64,000 nt of DNA from Spisula solida (GCA_947247005.1 OX365962.1:7413201-7477200), one strand, 5' to 3'; shown: positions 11,106-23,661, numbered from the stretch's first letter. Made by a program: numbers and translations. The notes: generated from the sequence alone by a model not told the origin.

Positions 11106-11866
11106 GTTCACGAACATAAAGTTTCGCTATTTTCTCGACCTAGCGAAATATAGCGATATCAGTATCTTGCGATAATTTCTGATTTTACTAAGTTCAAATG
11201 ATACGATTTACAAACTTACGTAAATTTTGCGCCATTGTTTTCGATAACTCGATGACTATAAAGTAATAGTTAATATTGTCTGTTGGAATAATGAGCATTC
11301 ACTTTAATTGCAAAATGTGGTCGTTATCAGTTAAACCATACCAAATTAAATCTATGTTAAGAGTCCTCGTGAGTTTTCGAAACATACTTACAAGGCTGGA
11401 CAAAAACAAACGAAGTGTCGATAAAAACAAATTTAATCGAACATTCTGAACATTGCAAGCAGTGCTTATTTCCAGAAAGTACAATTCCAATGTATTAATA
11501 TTTACGTTAAATATTTACATATACAATGTCAATATTGACTGAGATCTTAAGACGTCTAAGATAAGATCACAAACATATTAGTTCAATCATACAGAACAAA
11601 AAAGGAAACATGGAAATGCCTCTGCCTAAAATAGTGTGCGACTTAAACCAGTAACAACTTCAACATTTTAGAATAGCTTTACGTCATTAGATATTCACAT
11701 TTAACAAAATTAAAAGTTTACCGGACTAGGCTTAATGTTCATTTAAAACACCATCATTTACTAATGTTTTGACAACTAGTAGATTCTACCTAACCCACTA
11801 CGTTATCGTCTCTATGTATAGCGGGTATCGGCAAAATGGGTCATTGTCGTCAGTAATGTATGATGT
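11106..11866. other. No gene seen
   Basis: AT-rich, with no supported exon, repeat or RNA. Confidence 0.5.
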
Positions 11867-12081
11867 TACAGTCCAGTTAGGATATAGTGACAGTGACATT
11901 GCAGTTTATGTGTACGCAAAAAATCACAACCATTGTCTAAACAGGTAGAGCGAAGTTTAGTATGTTAGTGTAGCATTGGAAATATAGTTGTGTGTACAGT
12001 ACAAGCCTTTATAATTGGTTTTACACCGTAATAGTGGACTCGACTGCTGCGTCACTGGATTTTTATCCTGACTGGACTATA
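11867..12081 (+). mobile_element. MITE, AGTCCAGTTAGGATA ends, full copy
   Basis: It is 215 bp long, from TACAGTCCAGTTAGGATATA to TCCTGACTGGACTATA, with imperfect inverse ends and TA borders. This fits a Tc1/mariner-type MITE. It lies about 450 bp upstream of the DDE-protein gene. Confidence 0.8.
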
Positions 12082-12526
12082 TAGGCGATTTTTTCAAAAC
12101 AAAAAGAAATAATCGTATGTCAGACGGAAAAAACATACTAGCCCGGAGACGCTCAACATAGAATCAAGTTGGTATGGCCTTAAGGCCACAACAAATTGAT
12201 CATGCGTTCGTCGGGAGCGCCCGCTCCTGATTTTTCCAAAATGAAAAATAAATATTTAAATTTAAATTCTAGCGCCCGCACCTGATGAATCCACGCGCAT
12301 GTGATTTTTTTTTCTACAAGAAAATATATAATTTATATTTTACCGCTCGCATCAATATTTACAAATTTACGAAAAATAAAGCCAACTTGTTTATAATTTC
12401 GGACACTAGGTTACTACTGTACTGTACAGAATATGTTCTCGGAAAGCGCGCTCTACTGCTGAACCGATTGAGGAAGTTAGTTACTCGATTAAGTTTAGCG
12501 GTGTAACAAAAATCGTGTGGAGTAAA

Positions 12527-12771
12527 ATGGCCGAAAAACACGTTTTTATCGTGTCGGCTCGGGATGATGAACGTCGCTTATTTTCTTCTACTGCCGTTCC
12601 TATAAGTCCAAAAAGCGACTTTAATGAGATTTTTAGACTTGCTACAGTCCTTGTGGACATGGATCTATCTCCGGACTCAATACTACACGCCAATACATCC
12701 AATGGAAAGGACAGTGTCCGAATACCGGACCTGTCCGTAGAGCTTCAATTTGCCATTGATATATCTCACAG
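12527..12771 (+). CDS. DDE-like gene, exon 1 (start)
   Basis: The ATG at 12527 sits in a good context (AAAATGG). Codons read MAEKHVFIVSARDDERR, and the donor is CACAG|GTACAT. Two bases (AG) are left over and pair with the first G of exon 2 to give Arg. The acidic and Ser-rich start has no signal peptide, so a nuclear or cytosolic protein is likely. Confidence 0.7.
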
Positions 12772-15700
12772 GTACATGTTTTTAATAACCTAGATTGTTG
12801 TTTTGATGTATTAAGAATAATTATTTACGTATTTATTGTCTTGTCTTGATCTGGTATAAAAACGGGGCCACAATTATCATGTTTTGTGGATAGGACCACA
12901 GGAAGTTCAGGAACGATTTGCATTAGTGTTAGGGGCTTTATTAGGGGGTATGTTAGTATTAAAGAAAACAGTTAAGTTACCAATTTTCTAGGGCTCTTTT
13001 CAGCTGTTAGGCTGCTCAAGCACCCTTTGACATTTAAACTTGCCCTGGTCATTGGACTACATGTGGAAACCTACACTCGTGTCTCCCTGGGGAGACTATT
13101 TCTCTCCTGTGGGTGTGACAGCCAACATCGATCTGCGGCGCCCAGGAATAGACACTGTCCTCGCAGGTACCATTTTACACCATGGTGGAGTGGAGCATGT
13201 GGGTCTTGCTCAGAGAAATTAACCAGTGGTCCAGAGGGGGATCAAACCCGGGACCTCTCGATCTCAAAGCGCACGTCCTACCTCTAGGCCACCGCTCCCC
13301 ACAGCTGTACTATTATGCTATGATAGTGTTTACGCAAGCTTTTTCGCGTAATAACATTTACAGAGTCCCTCGAGAGTGTTGGTACCCTCAACCTGACAGG
13401 CTTGGGCACCAACCGCCCCCTCAAGACTCTGCATATGTCATACCACGAAAAAGCTTGCATTAACCCTACATATAAAAAGTAAAAATTTATTATTTGATCA
13501 AGCTTAATATTGTATTGAAGTAATGTTCTTGCACAGGAATTTCCTGGATAGAACGTAGTGTTTAAACAAACAAATACTAATTTCCAATGTGGTCCCAATG
13601 TGCATCTTAACTCTGTCGGTTAAGGTTTTTGCTTTCAGTAAATATTATCAAAACTATTGACCTATTGTTGCAATTTGTAGGTATCCACTTCAAACTTGGA
13701 CCACTTGTTTTTCTATAAAAAATGGAAAATATAACAGTTCCCCTTTCATTGTTTAATACTGTATAATCATTATATTTCGATGGGATGAATTTTTTTTGTT
13801 TTGTTAACAAAGACCGTTTCGATGGCAAGTGAATTCATGGATTTTGTATCTCAGGTAATAAATATCAGGGTAAAAATATTGTTCGTTGGGATTTGATTTT
13901 GTGTTTGAATGTGAAATCAACGAAATTTAATCCCCCACAAAAATTAATGATTTTACAGTAGGTTAATAGTAATATGTTTGTCTTTGATAATCCTTAATGA
14001 GTGTGTAATATATAGCCAAAAAGAAGTCACTTAACTGTTTAATGTCATGTGCTTCTCTTATAAGGTCAAAAAGAAAAAGTTGTTTGTTTCCACTACTGGC
14101 TTTGACAAAAATAGGGTTGGTAGGTAGGGAATAATTTTTTTAAAGAAATACAGAAAGAACCAACATGTCCTGAGAGAATAGGTCAAATAGAAAGATTTTA
14201 ATTTTGTTCTCAAATTTATAAAAAAATACACTTTGTAGTGTAGGGGGGGGGGGCAAAACATGGTGGGTAACCTAGGGGTAGTGGAAACAAGCAATTTTTT
14301 TGGCCTATGATCATCTTTATTATTTTAATCACTACAGAGCTACAGATAAGGTTTTAGTCTATTGGGTATTTTACCCCCAAGTTTCAATTTTGAATGGGTT
14401 TTCACAAATTCATAGGGTAAATGATCTTTTATGTACTGTTTGTCACTATATCATCCTTTTCTTTTTGGGTATTTCAGATTTTAATTGGTTTTTCTTACTC
14501 CCTCCTCTCAAAATCTATTGGGTTTTAGAAAATTAATTGGGTAACAGTAATTACCCCAATACACAGCTTATCTGTAGCTCTGCTGACTCTATTCAATATG
14601 CACCCAACTATCTATATCCTTTTCTATTCTTTCTCAGGCAAATCGAGTTTGTGTTAACCACTAATCGTTTACCTGCTAACCCCACTAGTGCTAGAGGTGA
14701 TGGTACTGCTTGTTGTTCTAGAAATGCTTTTTCTGTATTACTCTCTTCCCAAAAGAAGGTATTGTTACCTCGGAAACCGGAATATGAACCAGACAAGAAG
14801 TTGTCGGGACCACAACAGCTTCTTTGTGACTTAATTGATTGGGGGGAAACTCTTAAATGTGGTTGGACACAGGACACATTAAGAAGTGGTGAAGCTGTGT
14901 TTGACAAACTTACAGCTGCTTTGTGGTATATAGACCATGCCCATGCTAAATTTAGAGAGAATGGCTGTTCCATCCCCGGTTGTTTCAAGCAGTTCCAAGG
15001 CTATAACAGATACAAACAATTGAGACACAAGGTTCCTGTTATAAAGAGTGAAAAACTACTTGAATTTACTGAAGATCTGTTAAATGTGGTAAGTTTACCA
15101 TCTATGTCATTGGGAAGAAATAAAAAACTGTGTGAAAACATTGAAAGCCTAATAACAGTGTTGAACAAGTACCATAAAAGACTTACAAAAGATAATGATC
15201 AACATAAAAACAAGCACCATCAACGACCAGAAGCTAATGGTGGAGATACAACTTGCATTTATGTTTCACCTGAGTTGAATAACAATGTTAAAGATATTTA
15301 CCTTCCACTTAACGACAAGATACAAGCAATGAAGGACTTTGAGTACATTTCAGTGGATGAAATCAGCCCAAACAATAGATACAAAAGAAGGGAATATATT
15401 AAAGAATTAAGACTATCAAAACCAGTCATGTTGTATAGGGTGGCCTATGGGGGAAGTGTGGGCACTCTAAGCTTTGTTTGGTCAGTTCCAAGTGGGGACA
15501 CATTTGACAGAACCCAAAAGAACTTAGAAGTAATAAAACAGATATCAGATCAATTGCCAAAATTTTCATCGCGTTTCATGCGTAGTGAATTTATTAACAA
15601 ATACATTAGTTTTGTGAATTGTCCGAAATCAGTTCTCAGAAATATGTTTTTTACATTAACCGGATGTGAGGAAACTGCCAATTCAAGTGCTGAGCATATT

Positions 15701-18700
15701 GTAGATATGAGGGTTTCAAAAAAACTATTGAATGCAGATGATACAGAATTATTGCTGGATCTTAGAGCAACTAATGGATCAGAAACATATTACGACACTT
15801 TCTTTAATGAAATGGGTAAATACTTTGATGAAAAGCTTCTTCAAGTCCACGAAAGACGACAGAGCCAGGAATTGTACATTGACTGGTGCACAGTATTTGG
15901 GCAAATTGTGTTAGCATCAAGGTCAAAAAATAAAGTTTAATATTTTTATGTCAAATCAAGTGTTTTATATGAGTACATGTATCTATTTTATTGGTGAATT
16001 TAAAAAAAGTCATTCCCGTTAATAGTTTTTGTGAATTTTAGCATTTTGTACGGCTGGTCAGCTTAGGGGACGGACGTTACATAGAAATACAAATCTGCAA
16101 ATATTTTTTTAATAAACATGTTTGTTTCATAATTAAACCATATTATCTATTTTCTGGACACCAACTTTTAAGCAAGTACAAAAAAACTCCTGCAGATTTA
16201 GATTTTTATGAGTTTTATCATCATGTCAATCCAATTTGAGTTATGTTTTTTTATATTTTTTTAAAATAATTGTCTGTTGTTAACTTGTGCACAAATTCTA
16301 GGATACATAAACACAAATATGATAAATAGTTGAATACATAGTATTAAAGTTATACATGTTTACTCAATAATTTGTCCATTGAAACAAAGTATGATCTATA
16401 AATATGATCCTGAAAATAGGGGACGGACGTTACATTTAAAGGGGACGGACGTTACGCACAAACATAATGTCTTGTTCTCTTCTTTTTTCAGCTCATAATA
16501 ACAGATTATATATTTGATACACATTGTTTAGATAAAATAAATATGTCAAAAACATTTTTTATGCAAAACATGCTATTTATGATTTTAGATTCTGGAGTTA
16601 GTTCAACTCATATAATTGTGCAATAACCAATTATTATAAAAAGTAATTTTATGTAAAAGGCATTTAATATAATATTGTGAGTGATACAGGAATGTTCCAC
16701 TTATAAGATCAATGATTAAATATTTATAACTAATTTATTTGAAATAGTGAGAGGAACATCAGACTCAGATATTAAATAAAAGTTGAAGAAATTATTTCAC
16801 TTAAGATTGATCATTCTTATTTAGTATTAGTGAAACATTTCCCAATAAACACAGTGTTTTTCTAGAGCATTCATTATGCAATACCATATTTAAAAGCAAC
16901 TTAATTGCTTATTTTGTGATCAGTATGTCTATAGTATACAATACTTTAATATTTTCAATCAAACAATATTGAGCTCCTCCCATAATGCACAGAGCAATAC
17001 TGTCTAAGAGACTAATAGCCCCACCCACAGTTTAACTACAGTGTGAAATTATCTTTACAGTTTTAAAATAACTCCTCCCAATTAGGTAATATTGCATAAT
17101 CCTTGCTCAAATCCTTACAGGGATCTATGTTTTTACAAGACATTGATTATCAATTATTGAAGCTGCAGGAGGCAGGAAATAGACCATAAAACTCCTAAGA
17201 CTTGAAAGGGTTGTATATTGGTATATTGTTAATTACTGGTTTTTGGGACAGTAGCTGCACAATTAGGGGTCATGTAACTTGGTGACAGCTGTCTATGTTT
17301 TTACAAGGAATTATATTGATTATGAACTTACTGAAGCTGCAGGGGGCAGGAAATAGATCATAAAACTCCTTAGACTTGAAAAGGGTTGTATATTAGTTTA
17401 TTGCTAATTACTGGTTTTAGAGACAGTAGCTGCATAATTAGGGGTCATTTAGTGAAATTAAAATCTTGCATCAACTAAAAAATTATGCTTTTAATTGGAA
17501 GTCAACTAAACAACATACTTATATTAGACATTCAGTGTCTTATTTAAATGAATTTCTAACAAACATTTAAAACTATCCCTTAGTTTTCATGTTAGTAAAT
17601 AATGCTAAAAATATTTATGTATATAATATCATTTCAATAAAACCATTATTTATAAAATATTATATCAGTAATATGTGTATACAAGTCATATGGTTGCATT
17701 TTAATAAATTGTGTACTATTGCAGTGAATATTTATAAGTCTCTTATAATTCTGTATTAGAATGGTCACATAATAATGTTTATGTGATATATAATGCAATT
17801 GTATTTGAATATATGTGAATGAGACTAAAATAAAGAAATAAAGTTCTGCTTGATATTTAGGGTGTGATGTGAAATCATGTTTTTGTATTAAACTTCTTAA
17901 AAGTGTTGAAATATTACTGAAATTGATATATTGTATGCATCTATCTGAAATAATGACTGTTATCAAACTGGTGAGTATCTGACAATACATTACTATCAGC
18001 TTTCAAAGTTTGTAACGTCTGTCCCCTTAAATTGTAACGTCCGTCCCCTTAAATTGTAACGTCCGTCCCCTCAGAATATTAATGTTATTTTAATCTTTCT
18101 AATATAAATTCCCATTTGGAAGTTTGCAGTTCCATTTTTTTCTAATAAGGTAGTATAATATAAGAGAATTAAAAACTTTGTAACTTGATTTATAGCAACT
18201 ATTTTTTATAATTAAATGAGAAAAAAAGTGAAATAAAAATTGAAAAAATCTAAAACCTGTATAAATAACCATTACATTTGTGAAAAATAATTCTTACTAT
18301 CACTAAATTTTAAAAGAAACTAATTCTATGCATGATTTTGACATAAACTTTCATTTAAAATCAAAATTAATCATAATACAGTGATTTTAAGTAACCATGT
18401 CTAATAGGGGACGGACGTTACGGGGACGGACGTTACATCATTTTTTTTTCATCACTAAAAAAATGTCATTTGATTTAATAATATCAATTTTTTTTTGCTG
18501 TTTCTACAATAAGACTGATTATATGCATAAATTAATGCCAGTTAAAGATATTTATTTGTTGTTTTTTAGTAAATACAGAGGGGGGACGGACGTTACAGAT
18601 TTCCTGTGACAAACAAATTTTGAACCACAAAATTTGTAATTTCAAAATTACTGTTCTTTTGATTTACCAGAAGTTTTTTTTATTCAAATCAATGATTATT

Positions 18701-21700
18701 TCCAGATAAAAATATGAAACAAATCTTGCTATAAACTGTTTAATTATTTTTTCCCCAACATTTTATTAAATGAAGTACTCTCTCAAAATGGACCTGTGTA
18801 CACGAGTACCTTTTTACTTAAAATGATGTAGAACAATAATAAATTTACCAAAATCTATGGTTTATACCTCATTGGAAAGAGAATGAATTTGTCTGTGCAG
18901 GGAAGTTAATATAAAGTGTACATTTAGTAATATTCAAAACACAGTTCATGTTGTTTAAAGGGTAAAAATGTGATGCTAACGCATTACATGCAAAAATGGC
19001 CATTTTTCGCATGTTCTAAGGCCTGATAATAAATTCTGAAGATGTGACATTGAACGAAAACCATAGAAACATCTGTAATACCCTTCGATGCAATAAATAC
19101 AGAAAAAAGTTTGAAAAAAAACTAAAAGGGAAAAAAATTATGGCCTTGTACACCTGTTTTTCTGTAATTTGCCCAAATACTGTGCATCAGGCAACATGCC
19201 TTTTGCTTTTTCGATTGAGTCGCTGAAAGCAGATATTTGTGAAAGACTTCCAGAGGGTACTCCTGTACCTAGTACAGAAACAATACGACTTCAATTTTCC
19301 CCCTCAAATCCTTTCAATGAAACAGCGTTAAAGTATACTGGAAGATTCAATGTTAAATTTAGGGTTCAAACAAGGCAGGCTAGAGTGGATCATGTAGATG
19401 CCCATTATGCAGCTAAATATTTTCAGTACGTTAAAGAGTTCTGTGTTCAGCATTCTGACCATTGTGTATTTGTATGTATGGATGATAAGGCTATTGTGCC
19501 TGTGGGTGAGCCAGGAATTCCAATCTCAACTGGTGTTCGCGGTCATAATAAGGTCTTGGCACCGTCTGAGGGACCAAAGTTGGTTTGTACTGACCATGAC
19601 TTTCACCTTGCTGGACTAGTTCCATCAGTAACTCTGGTATGTGACATCCCTGAAAACTCGAAGGATAGTTTTTTCTCTGGGAAAATGTTTGTAACTACTA
19701 AAGATAAGGTTTTTAGTCCATCTTCACCACAACGACATGCAGCAGAACTGACCAGACTTTTGAGAGGTCACTTTTCAAATAATGAGGTTGATCTGGACAA
19801 GCCAATATTATGCATGATGACAGACGGTGGACCAGATCACCGGTTGACATACGAGTCTGTGAAAGCTTTACTACTTCTGATATTTCTGCATTTGGATTTG
19901 GACATGCTTATAGCTATAAGAACTGCTCCTTGTCATAGTTGGACCAATCCAGCTGAGAGGTGTATGTCGATTTTGAATCTGGCCTTACAACATGTAGCCC
20001 TTGATCGTGCAGAAATGGATGGAAAATTCGAAAGACTAGTGAAAAATAAGTCGTCCTTGAATGCTGTCCGAAATGCATCTAATCTCTATCCCGGGTTAAG
20101 AGAAGCATTTGAAAAGAGTATGGATTCAGTTATAAGTAAAGTCAGTCAAAGGTTTTCCAAGCTAAAATTGAAAGGACAAAAAGTTGAGGTGATGAATGGG
20201 GTGAGTGATGGAGATATCAAGGAGTTTGCTGACTTATTTCTGACGGTTGGCCTGGCCACAGAAACAGACAACATATCTTCAGGCAAAAGTGCTGACTTCA
20301 AAAAAATGAAATCATTACAGGTATTTACCTCTATTAATGAGCTTCTTTGCTTGGATTTCTTTTAAATTCTATTGAAAAAAATTGATCCCTCGAGTTCAAC
20401 CAAAAGATTTAGATAGATAATTGCCAACTTGGTTTTATTGAGTTGGTTCATAAGAGATACAATAAAAGTAACATGTACTGTAAAATGCTACATCTCTCAC
20501 GCCCTCTAGCACTTTAGTGTAACACTTGGTTTCAAGGTGAAATTTTTATACTAACATCTCTAACTAATATCTAGCATTTAAATCTATTTATTAACAAAAT
20601 CTGTGTGTTGGGAATGCCAATATGGCATTAGGTATAAATAAGGTATAATCAGTACCCCTAAAGGTGAAAAATTCTATTTATTAATATGTGTATTAACTTT
20701 ATATAAATGTATTTCAGAGCTTCCTGGAAACTCATGCTGTCAGCAGCCACTACTGTTTCCAGATTAGAAAGTGTCAAGAGAATGAGTGTGCATACTGCTT
20801 CATGAATCCTGTAAGAGATCCTGAACTCTACAGGGAAGTCAATTTCATACCAGAACCAACTCCTGATGCAAGCACCGAACATTATCAATCATTCTCAGAG
20901 GTATTTCTTTTTTTAACATTATAGTAAAAACAATGCAACCTCTACAAGACAATATGTTTTGTTTCATTTGTAATGAAATTAATTACATTTGTAAAGTAAT
21001 TGTAATTTAATTAATTACATTTCAAAGTAGTTGACCCCAAGTCTGCTGTTGAAAGAGACAAACAAAACATGTTGAACTTGAAGTGTAATGAAAACCCAGT
21101 GCTAAGTGTGCTGGAATTGAAGACAGACTGTTGCTTAAACAGATAGTGTGGACCCCTTTATTCAGTCAGTGTGAAAGATGATTATAATATTAGTTATTAC
21201 CAACATAATCTGAAAAGTTTTAGTTAGAACCATAAATTGCACACAAAAACATGATAGCCCACTCAGTTTGATTTGGTCTGTTTATGAGTGGTAGTGTAAA
21301 ATGTAACATCCCTAGCATTGGCTTATCATTAAAGCAGTCAATTATAAGAATAAGAGTGTACTGTATATACTGCGAGATCCCAAAGGAGCCTTTCAAGAAG
21401 AAAGAGTAGTATTTGTTTATAGCATAGAATTATATACCCACTTGTACAATGTATCTGCCACTTAGAATTTATAAGTTGATATCATTTCGCTCAAACATTG
21501 GGAAGTAAAAACTATGCTTTGACTGAGCATTCAAAATTTTCTAACACCCTTGTTATGAACAATCTTTCTTAAACTATGTTAATTTTACTTCACATTGTAG
21601 CCACGGTTTAACCCTTTAGCCGTGTGTAATGGTTAAAGGATTGGAGTCGATGTAACTCTTACCTCCACCAAGGTTTTAATCTAGGGTGTTGCTGTTACTG

Positions 21701-23661
21701 GTTGGCTGAAAAATTGATTGTTGCACCGTAGAACCCAACAAAATAGAGAAATTTACCTTATTAAAAAGTGGAGTATATTTAAACATATGAATTATTTCAA
21801 TATTAACATCAGATATGTGTTTTAAGATTTGTATTGTACATTAATGCATTTTAGATGTATGGAAAACCAATCACAATTGACAAATTCCGTCCCTCAGCTA
21901 GAAGTGGTGGGGACTTTGGAGATGATGCAGAAGACACTGACAGACAAAATAGAGAAATGTTTAAGGTAAGTTTTACTTTGATAACAAACTTTGGTATTGA
22001 GAAAGTTTGGATCTTGTATAATAAATTAAAACTTTCCTTGTATAATCATTAAAACAAGTAATTAGGAATAGCAATACTGAAGTCCGCTACCTAGTTTCCA
22101 TGTTTCCCTACCCGGTGGTTTCCCCTACCTGGATTCCAGGTTGTCAATATTTCTGCTGCCATGGTAACCACAATAAAAAAATAATTAGACATGCATAATA
22201 TCCTTTTTGGTCCCGATCCACACACCAAGTTTCATAAACCTAGTTTGAAAATTGAGTTATGGCAGGATCCAGGTTTTCTTGACTGACTGATGGACAGACG
22301 GAGGGCAAACGTAATGCCCTATAGTCCCCTCCCTCTGGTTGAAAACTGGTAGGGGGATATTAAATGAAAATTAAATACAAGTATTATATCATCCCCACAC
22401 TACTAAGCGCAACAATGGGGAGCATGTGAAGCATACTGTGTAAGAGTTGGTAGAAACAGTATGTTTTAGGCATGTCTAAAGTCTATTTTAATTTATAAAA
22501 ACTGATTCATCATTGTTCTGTTGACACATCCGCATCCTTAAGACTGTAGTTCAATTTTGAACCCTGAGTCATGAACTTTCAGACGAGTCTATTTGGGTGG
22601 GTAACCCGTGATTTATTCAATAGTCATTATTTAAAGATATGCTACTTACTACTGTGTGTAATTTATCGATTTACAGTTTATCAGGGAATGAATTAAACTT
22701 TAAAAGTGCAGTCACGGCTCAATGCTCGAAATCGAACTAGATGCCATATGTATATTTCTTCAGGTTCAAAGACTAAGAGATGTGATCTGTTGTGGAGAAT
22801 GTAGAAAACCTAGGTGTGTTTTCTGTGTTAAGAAAACAGACAGAAATCAGGTAAGATACAATATTTGAAGCATTTCAAATTTGTACATAACATGGAGAAA
22901 AATTAATTCTTACAATTGCGGAAATGTTAGAAATTCAATGTTCTTTTTATTTTGACTCTTGAAGTATACTATATATTTTAGATAGCGATCTGCTTAAACC
23001 AGTACTAGGTGCAGGAGTGGTGTTGCACCTTTCATTACCACTCTTCAACATAACCAATCAGATTGCTTAAGACTTTCAAGTGCAGACTAATCTGGATTCT
23101 AACGGGTAGCAATCGCTTCAAGTTCCCTTTTTCTTGTGACATGACTCAAATGTGTTTTGATCTCTCATATTTGCACTCGAGATATTAAAGAAAAATTCTT
23201 ACGAGGAGACAAATGAACATATGATATTAAAGCCAGTTTGAACCTTTGGCCAATTAAAATGCTTAGAAAAGAAAGGTACAAAAATGAAGCGATGAAGTAT
23301 ATGTTTAGAAAATATTGTGGTTAAAATATTTCAGGATGAACTTCTACAGACTATTAGAACTGAACAGTCGTATGTGTGTGGAGACAGTATGCCTGAGGGC
23401 TCGGAATTGGTGGTTAGACAATGTCTTAATTGTTTAACAGACATTGAGACGAGCTACTTTGCGGCTAAATGTCGACGGTATTTACCACCAGTATGTGTGT
23501 TCTGTGGAACAGAAGAAGAACTCCTTGATGACAATAATGAATATATATCAGACTTGTACACTAAGTTTTCTATTGTTCGACCTTTGTGCAGCAGATGCCA
23601 TGCAAATGGGAAATCTGCCAAAACTTGGGGAACAAAATTTCTAAAGAAAAAGAAAAATTGA
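12527..23661 (+). CDS. DDE/RNase H-fold transposase-like protein with C-terminal zinc motifs, seven exons
   Basis: Exons: 12527-12771, 14638-~15885 (3' end uncertain), 19191-20320, 20718-20900, 21855-21965, 22764-22850 and 23335-23661. All internal junctions except exon 2/3 are canonical and in phase; the product would be about 1,070 residues. Exon 3 shows a DDE-type core: Asp in CMDDK, Asp in MMTDGGPDH about 114 residues on, and Glu in TNPAERC 44 residues after that. In transposases these three acids hold the metal ions for strand transfer. Exons 4, 6 and 7 carry CxxC/CxxxxC motifs suited to zinc ribbons. I recall proteins of this build as uncharacterised genes in corals, sponges and molluscs, but cannot verify it here. 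It could be a live transposon gene with introns or a domesticated one. No terminal inverted repeats enclosing the gene were found. Confidence 0.75.
13030..13300 (-). mobile_element. tRNA-derived SINE
   Basis: The reverse strand begins GGGGAGCGGTGGCCTAGAGG (A-box-like) and reaches GGTCCCGGGTTTGATCCC (B-box-like), a tRNA-type RNA polymerase III promoter. A non-tRNA body follows. It lies in intron 1 of the DDE-like gene. The 60-93-codon frames across it are not genes. Confidence 0.75.
13757..13960. mobile_element. MITE, TACTGTAAAATCATTAAT ends, copy 1
   Basis: Ends TACTGTATAATCAT and ATGATTTTACAGTA. The interior has the family's palindromic TTTCG(T/A)TGGGA blocks. Other copies are at 31615-31830 and 41042-41249. 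Confidence 0.75.
14638..15885 (+). CDS. DDE-like gene, exon 2 (large)
   Basis: Acceptor TTCTATTCTTTCTCAG at 14637; the open frame continues to a TAA at 15938-15940, so the exon must end before it. The exon encodes about 415 residues, with a GWTQDTLRSG motif and WYIDHAHAKF near the start and KYFDEKLL..VHERRQSQELY near the end. No catalytic acid of the DDE core is recognised here, so it probably forms an N-terminal DNA-binding or regulatory region. The exact donor is uncertain: GT sites at 15874 and 15886 leave two bases over, while a good GTAAAT site at 15816 leaves one. Only the last is in phase with exon 3. Confidence 0.65.
16066..18596 (+). repeat. Nine copies of GGGGACGGACGTTAC in a 3+/3-/3+ layout
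   Basis: Forward copies at 16066, 16419, 16441, 18407, 18422 and 18582. Inverse copies at 18012 (one mismatch), 18034 and 18056. Each is 15 bp, GC-rich in very AT-rich surroundings. The middle three are spaced 22 bp apart start to start and separated by TTAAATT; two forward copies (18407 and 18422) abut directly. The block lies in intron 2 of the DDE-like gene. This organisation resembles subterminal protein-binding sites of some transposons, but no function can be shown. Confidence 0.9.
17120..17455 (+). repeat. 168-bp tandem duplication
   Basis: Two units with CTATGTTTTTACAAG at 17125 and 17293, each continuing through GAAGCTGCAG, GGCAGGAAATAGA and AATTAGGGGTCAT. It lies within intron 2, between the left and middle clusters of the 15-bp motif. 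Confidence 0.8.
19191..20320 (+). CDS. DDE-like gene, exon 3 (catalytic core)
   Basis: Acceptor TGTGCATCAG, donor CAG|GTATTT, ending in phase 0. Holds the likely catalytic triad: Asp codon at 19481 (CMDDK), Asp at 19823 (TDGGPDH) and Glu at 19955 (NPAERC), spaced 114 and 44 residues. TNPAER resembles the (N/S)PxE motif around the third acid in many DDE enzymes. All three acids are intact and no stop interrupts the exon. Confidence 0.8.
20718..20900 (+). CDS. DDE-like gene, exon 4 (cysteine motif)
   Basis: A 61-codon, phase 0/0 exon with acceptor GTATTTCAG and donor GAG|GTATTT. It encodes ETHAVSSHYCFQIRKC followed by ECAYC, a CxxxxC/CxxC arrangement fit to bind zinc, then PEPTPD before a short acidic linker. 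Confidence 0.75.
21855..21965 (+). CDS. DDE-like gene, exon 5 (acidic linker)
   Basis: A 37-codon phase 0/0 exon with acceptor TGCATTTTAG and donor AAG|GTAAGT. It starts MYGKPITIDKFRPSARSG and is acidic after that. The linker has no cysteine. Confidence 0.75.
22053..22358 (+). repeat. Interspersed repeat with GACGGA tract, second copy
   Basis: Matches 9466-9767: AACAAGTAATTAGGAATAGC, TTTCATAAACCTAG, GGACAGACGGAGGGC and GGTAGGGGG. It lies in an intron of the DDE-like gene. Confidence 0.65.
22764..22850 (+). CDS. DDE-like gene, exon 6 (zinc motif)
   Basis: A 29-codon phase 0/0 exon with acceptor TATTTCTTCAG and donor CAG|GTAAGA. It encodes ICCGECRKPRCVFCVKK: paired CxxC motifs in a treble-clef- or ribbon-like arrangement. 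Confidence 0.75.
23335..23661 (+). CDS. DDE-like gene, exon 7 (last; zinc ribbon)
   Basis: Acceptor AATATTTCAG, stop TGA at 23659. It encodes 108 residues with CLNC, CRRYLPPVCVFCG and PLCSRCHANG, then a lysine-rich end (KFLKKKKN) that could be a nuclear signal. The cysteine pairs fit one or two zinc ribbons. Confidence 0.8.
   Translation, partial: DELLQTIRTEQSYVCGDSMPEGSELVVRQCLNCLTDIETSYFAAKCRRYLPPVCVFCGTEEELLDDNNEYISDLYTKFSIVRPLCSRCHANGKSAKTWGTKFLKKKKN

Noticed and set aside
12285..12506. 73-codon frame just upstream of the DDE gene
   Set aside because: No start or domain support; the ATG at 12527 has its own clear context.
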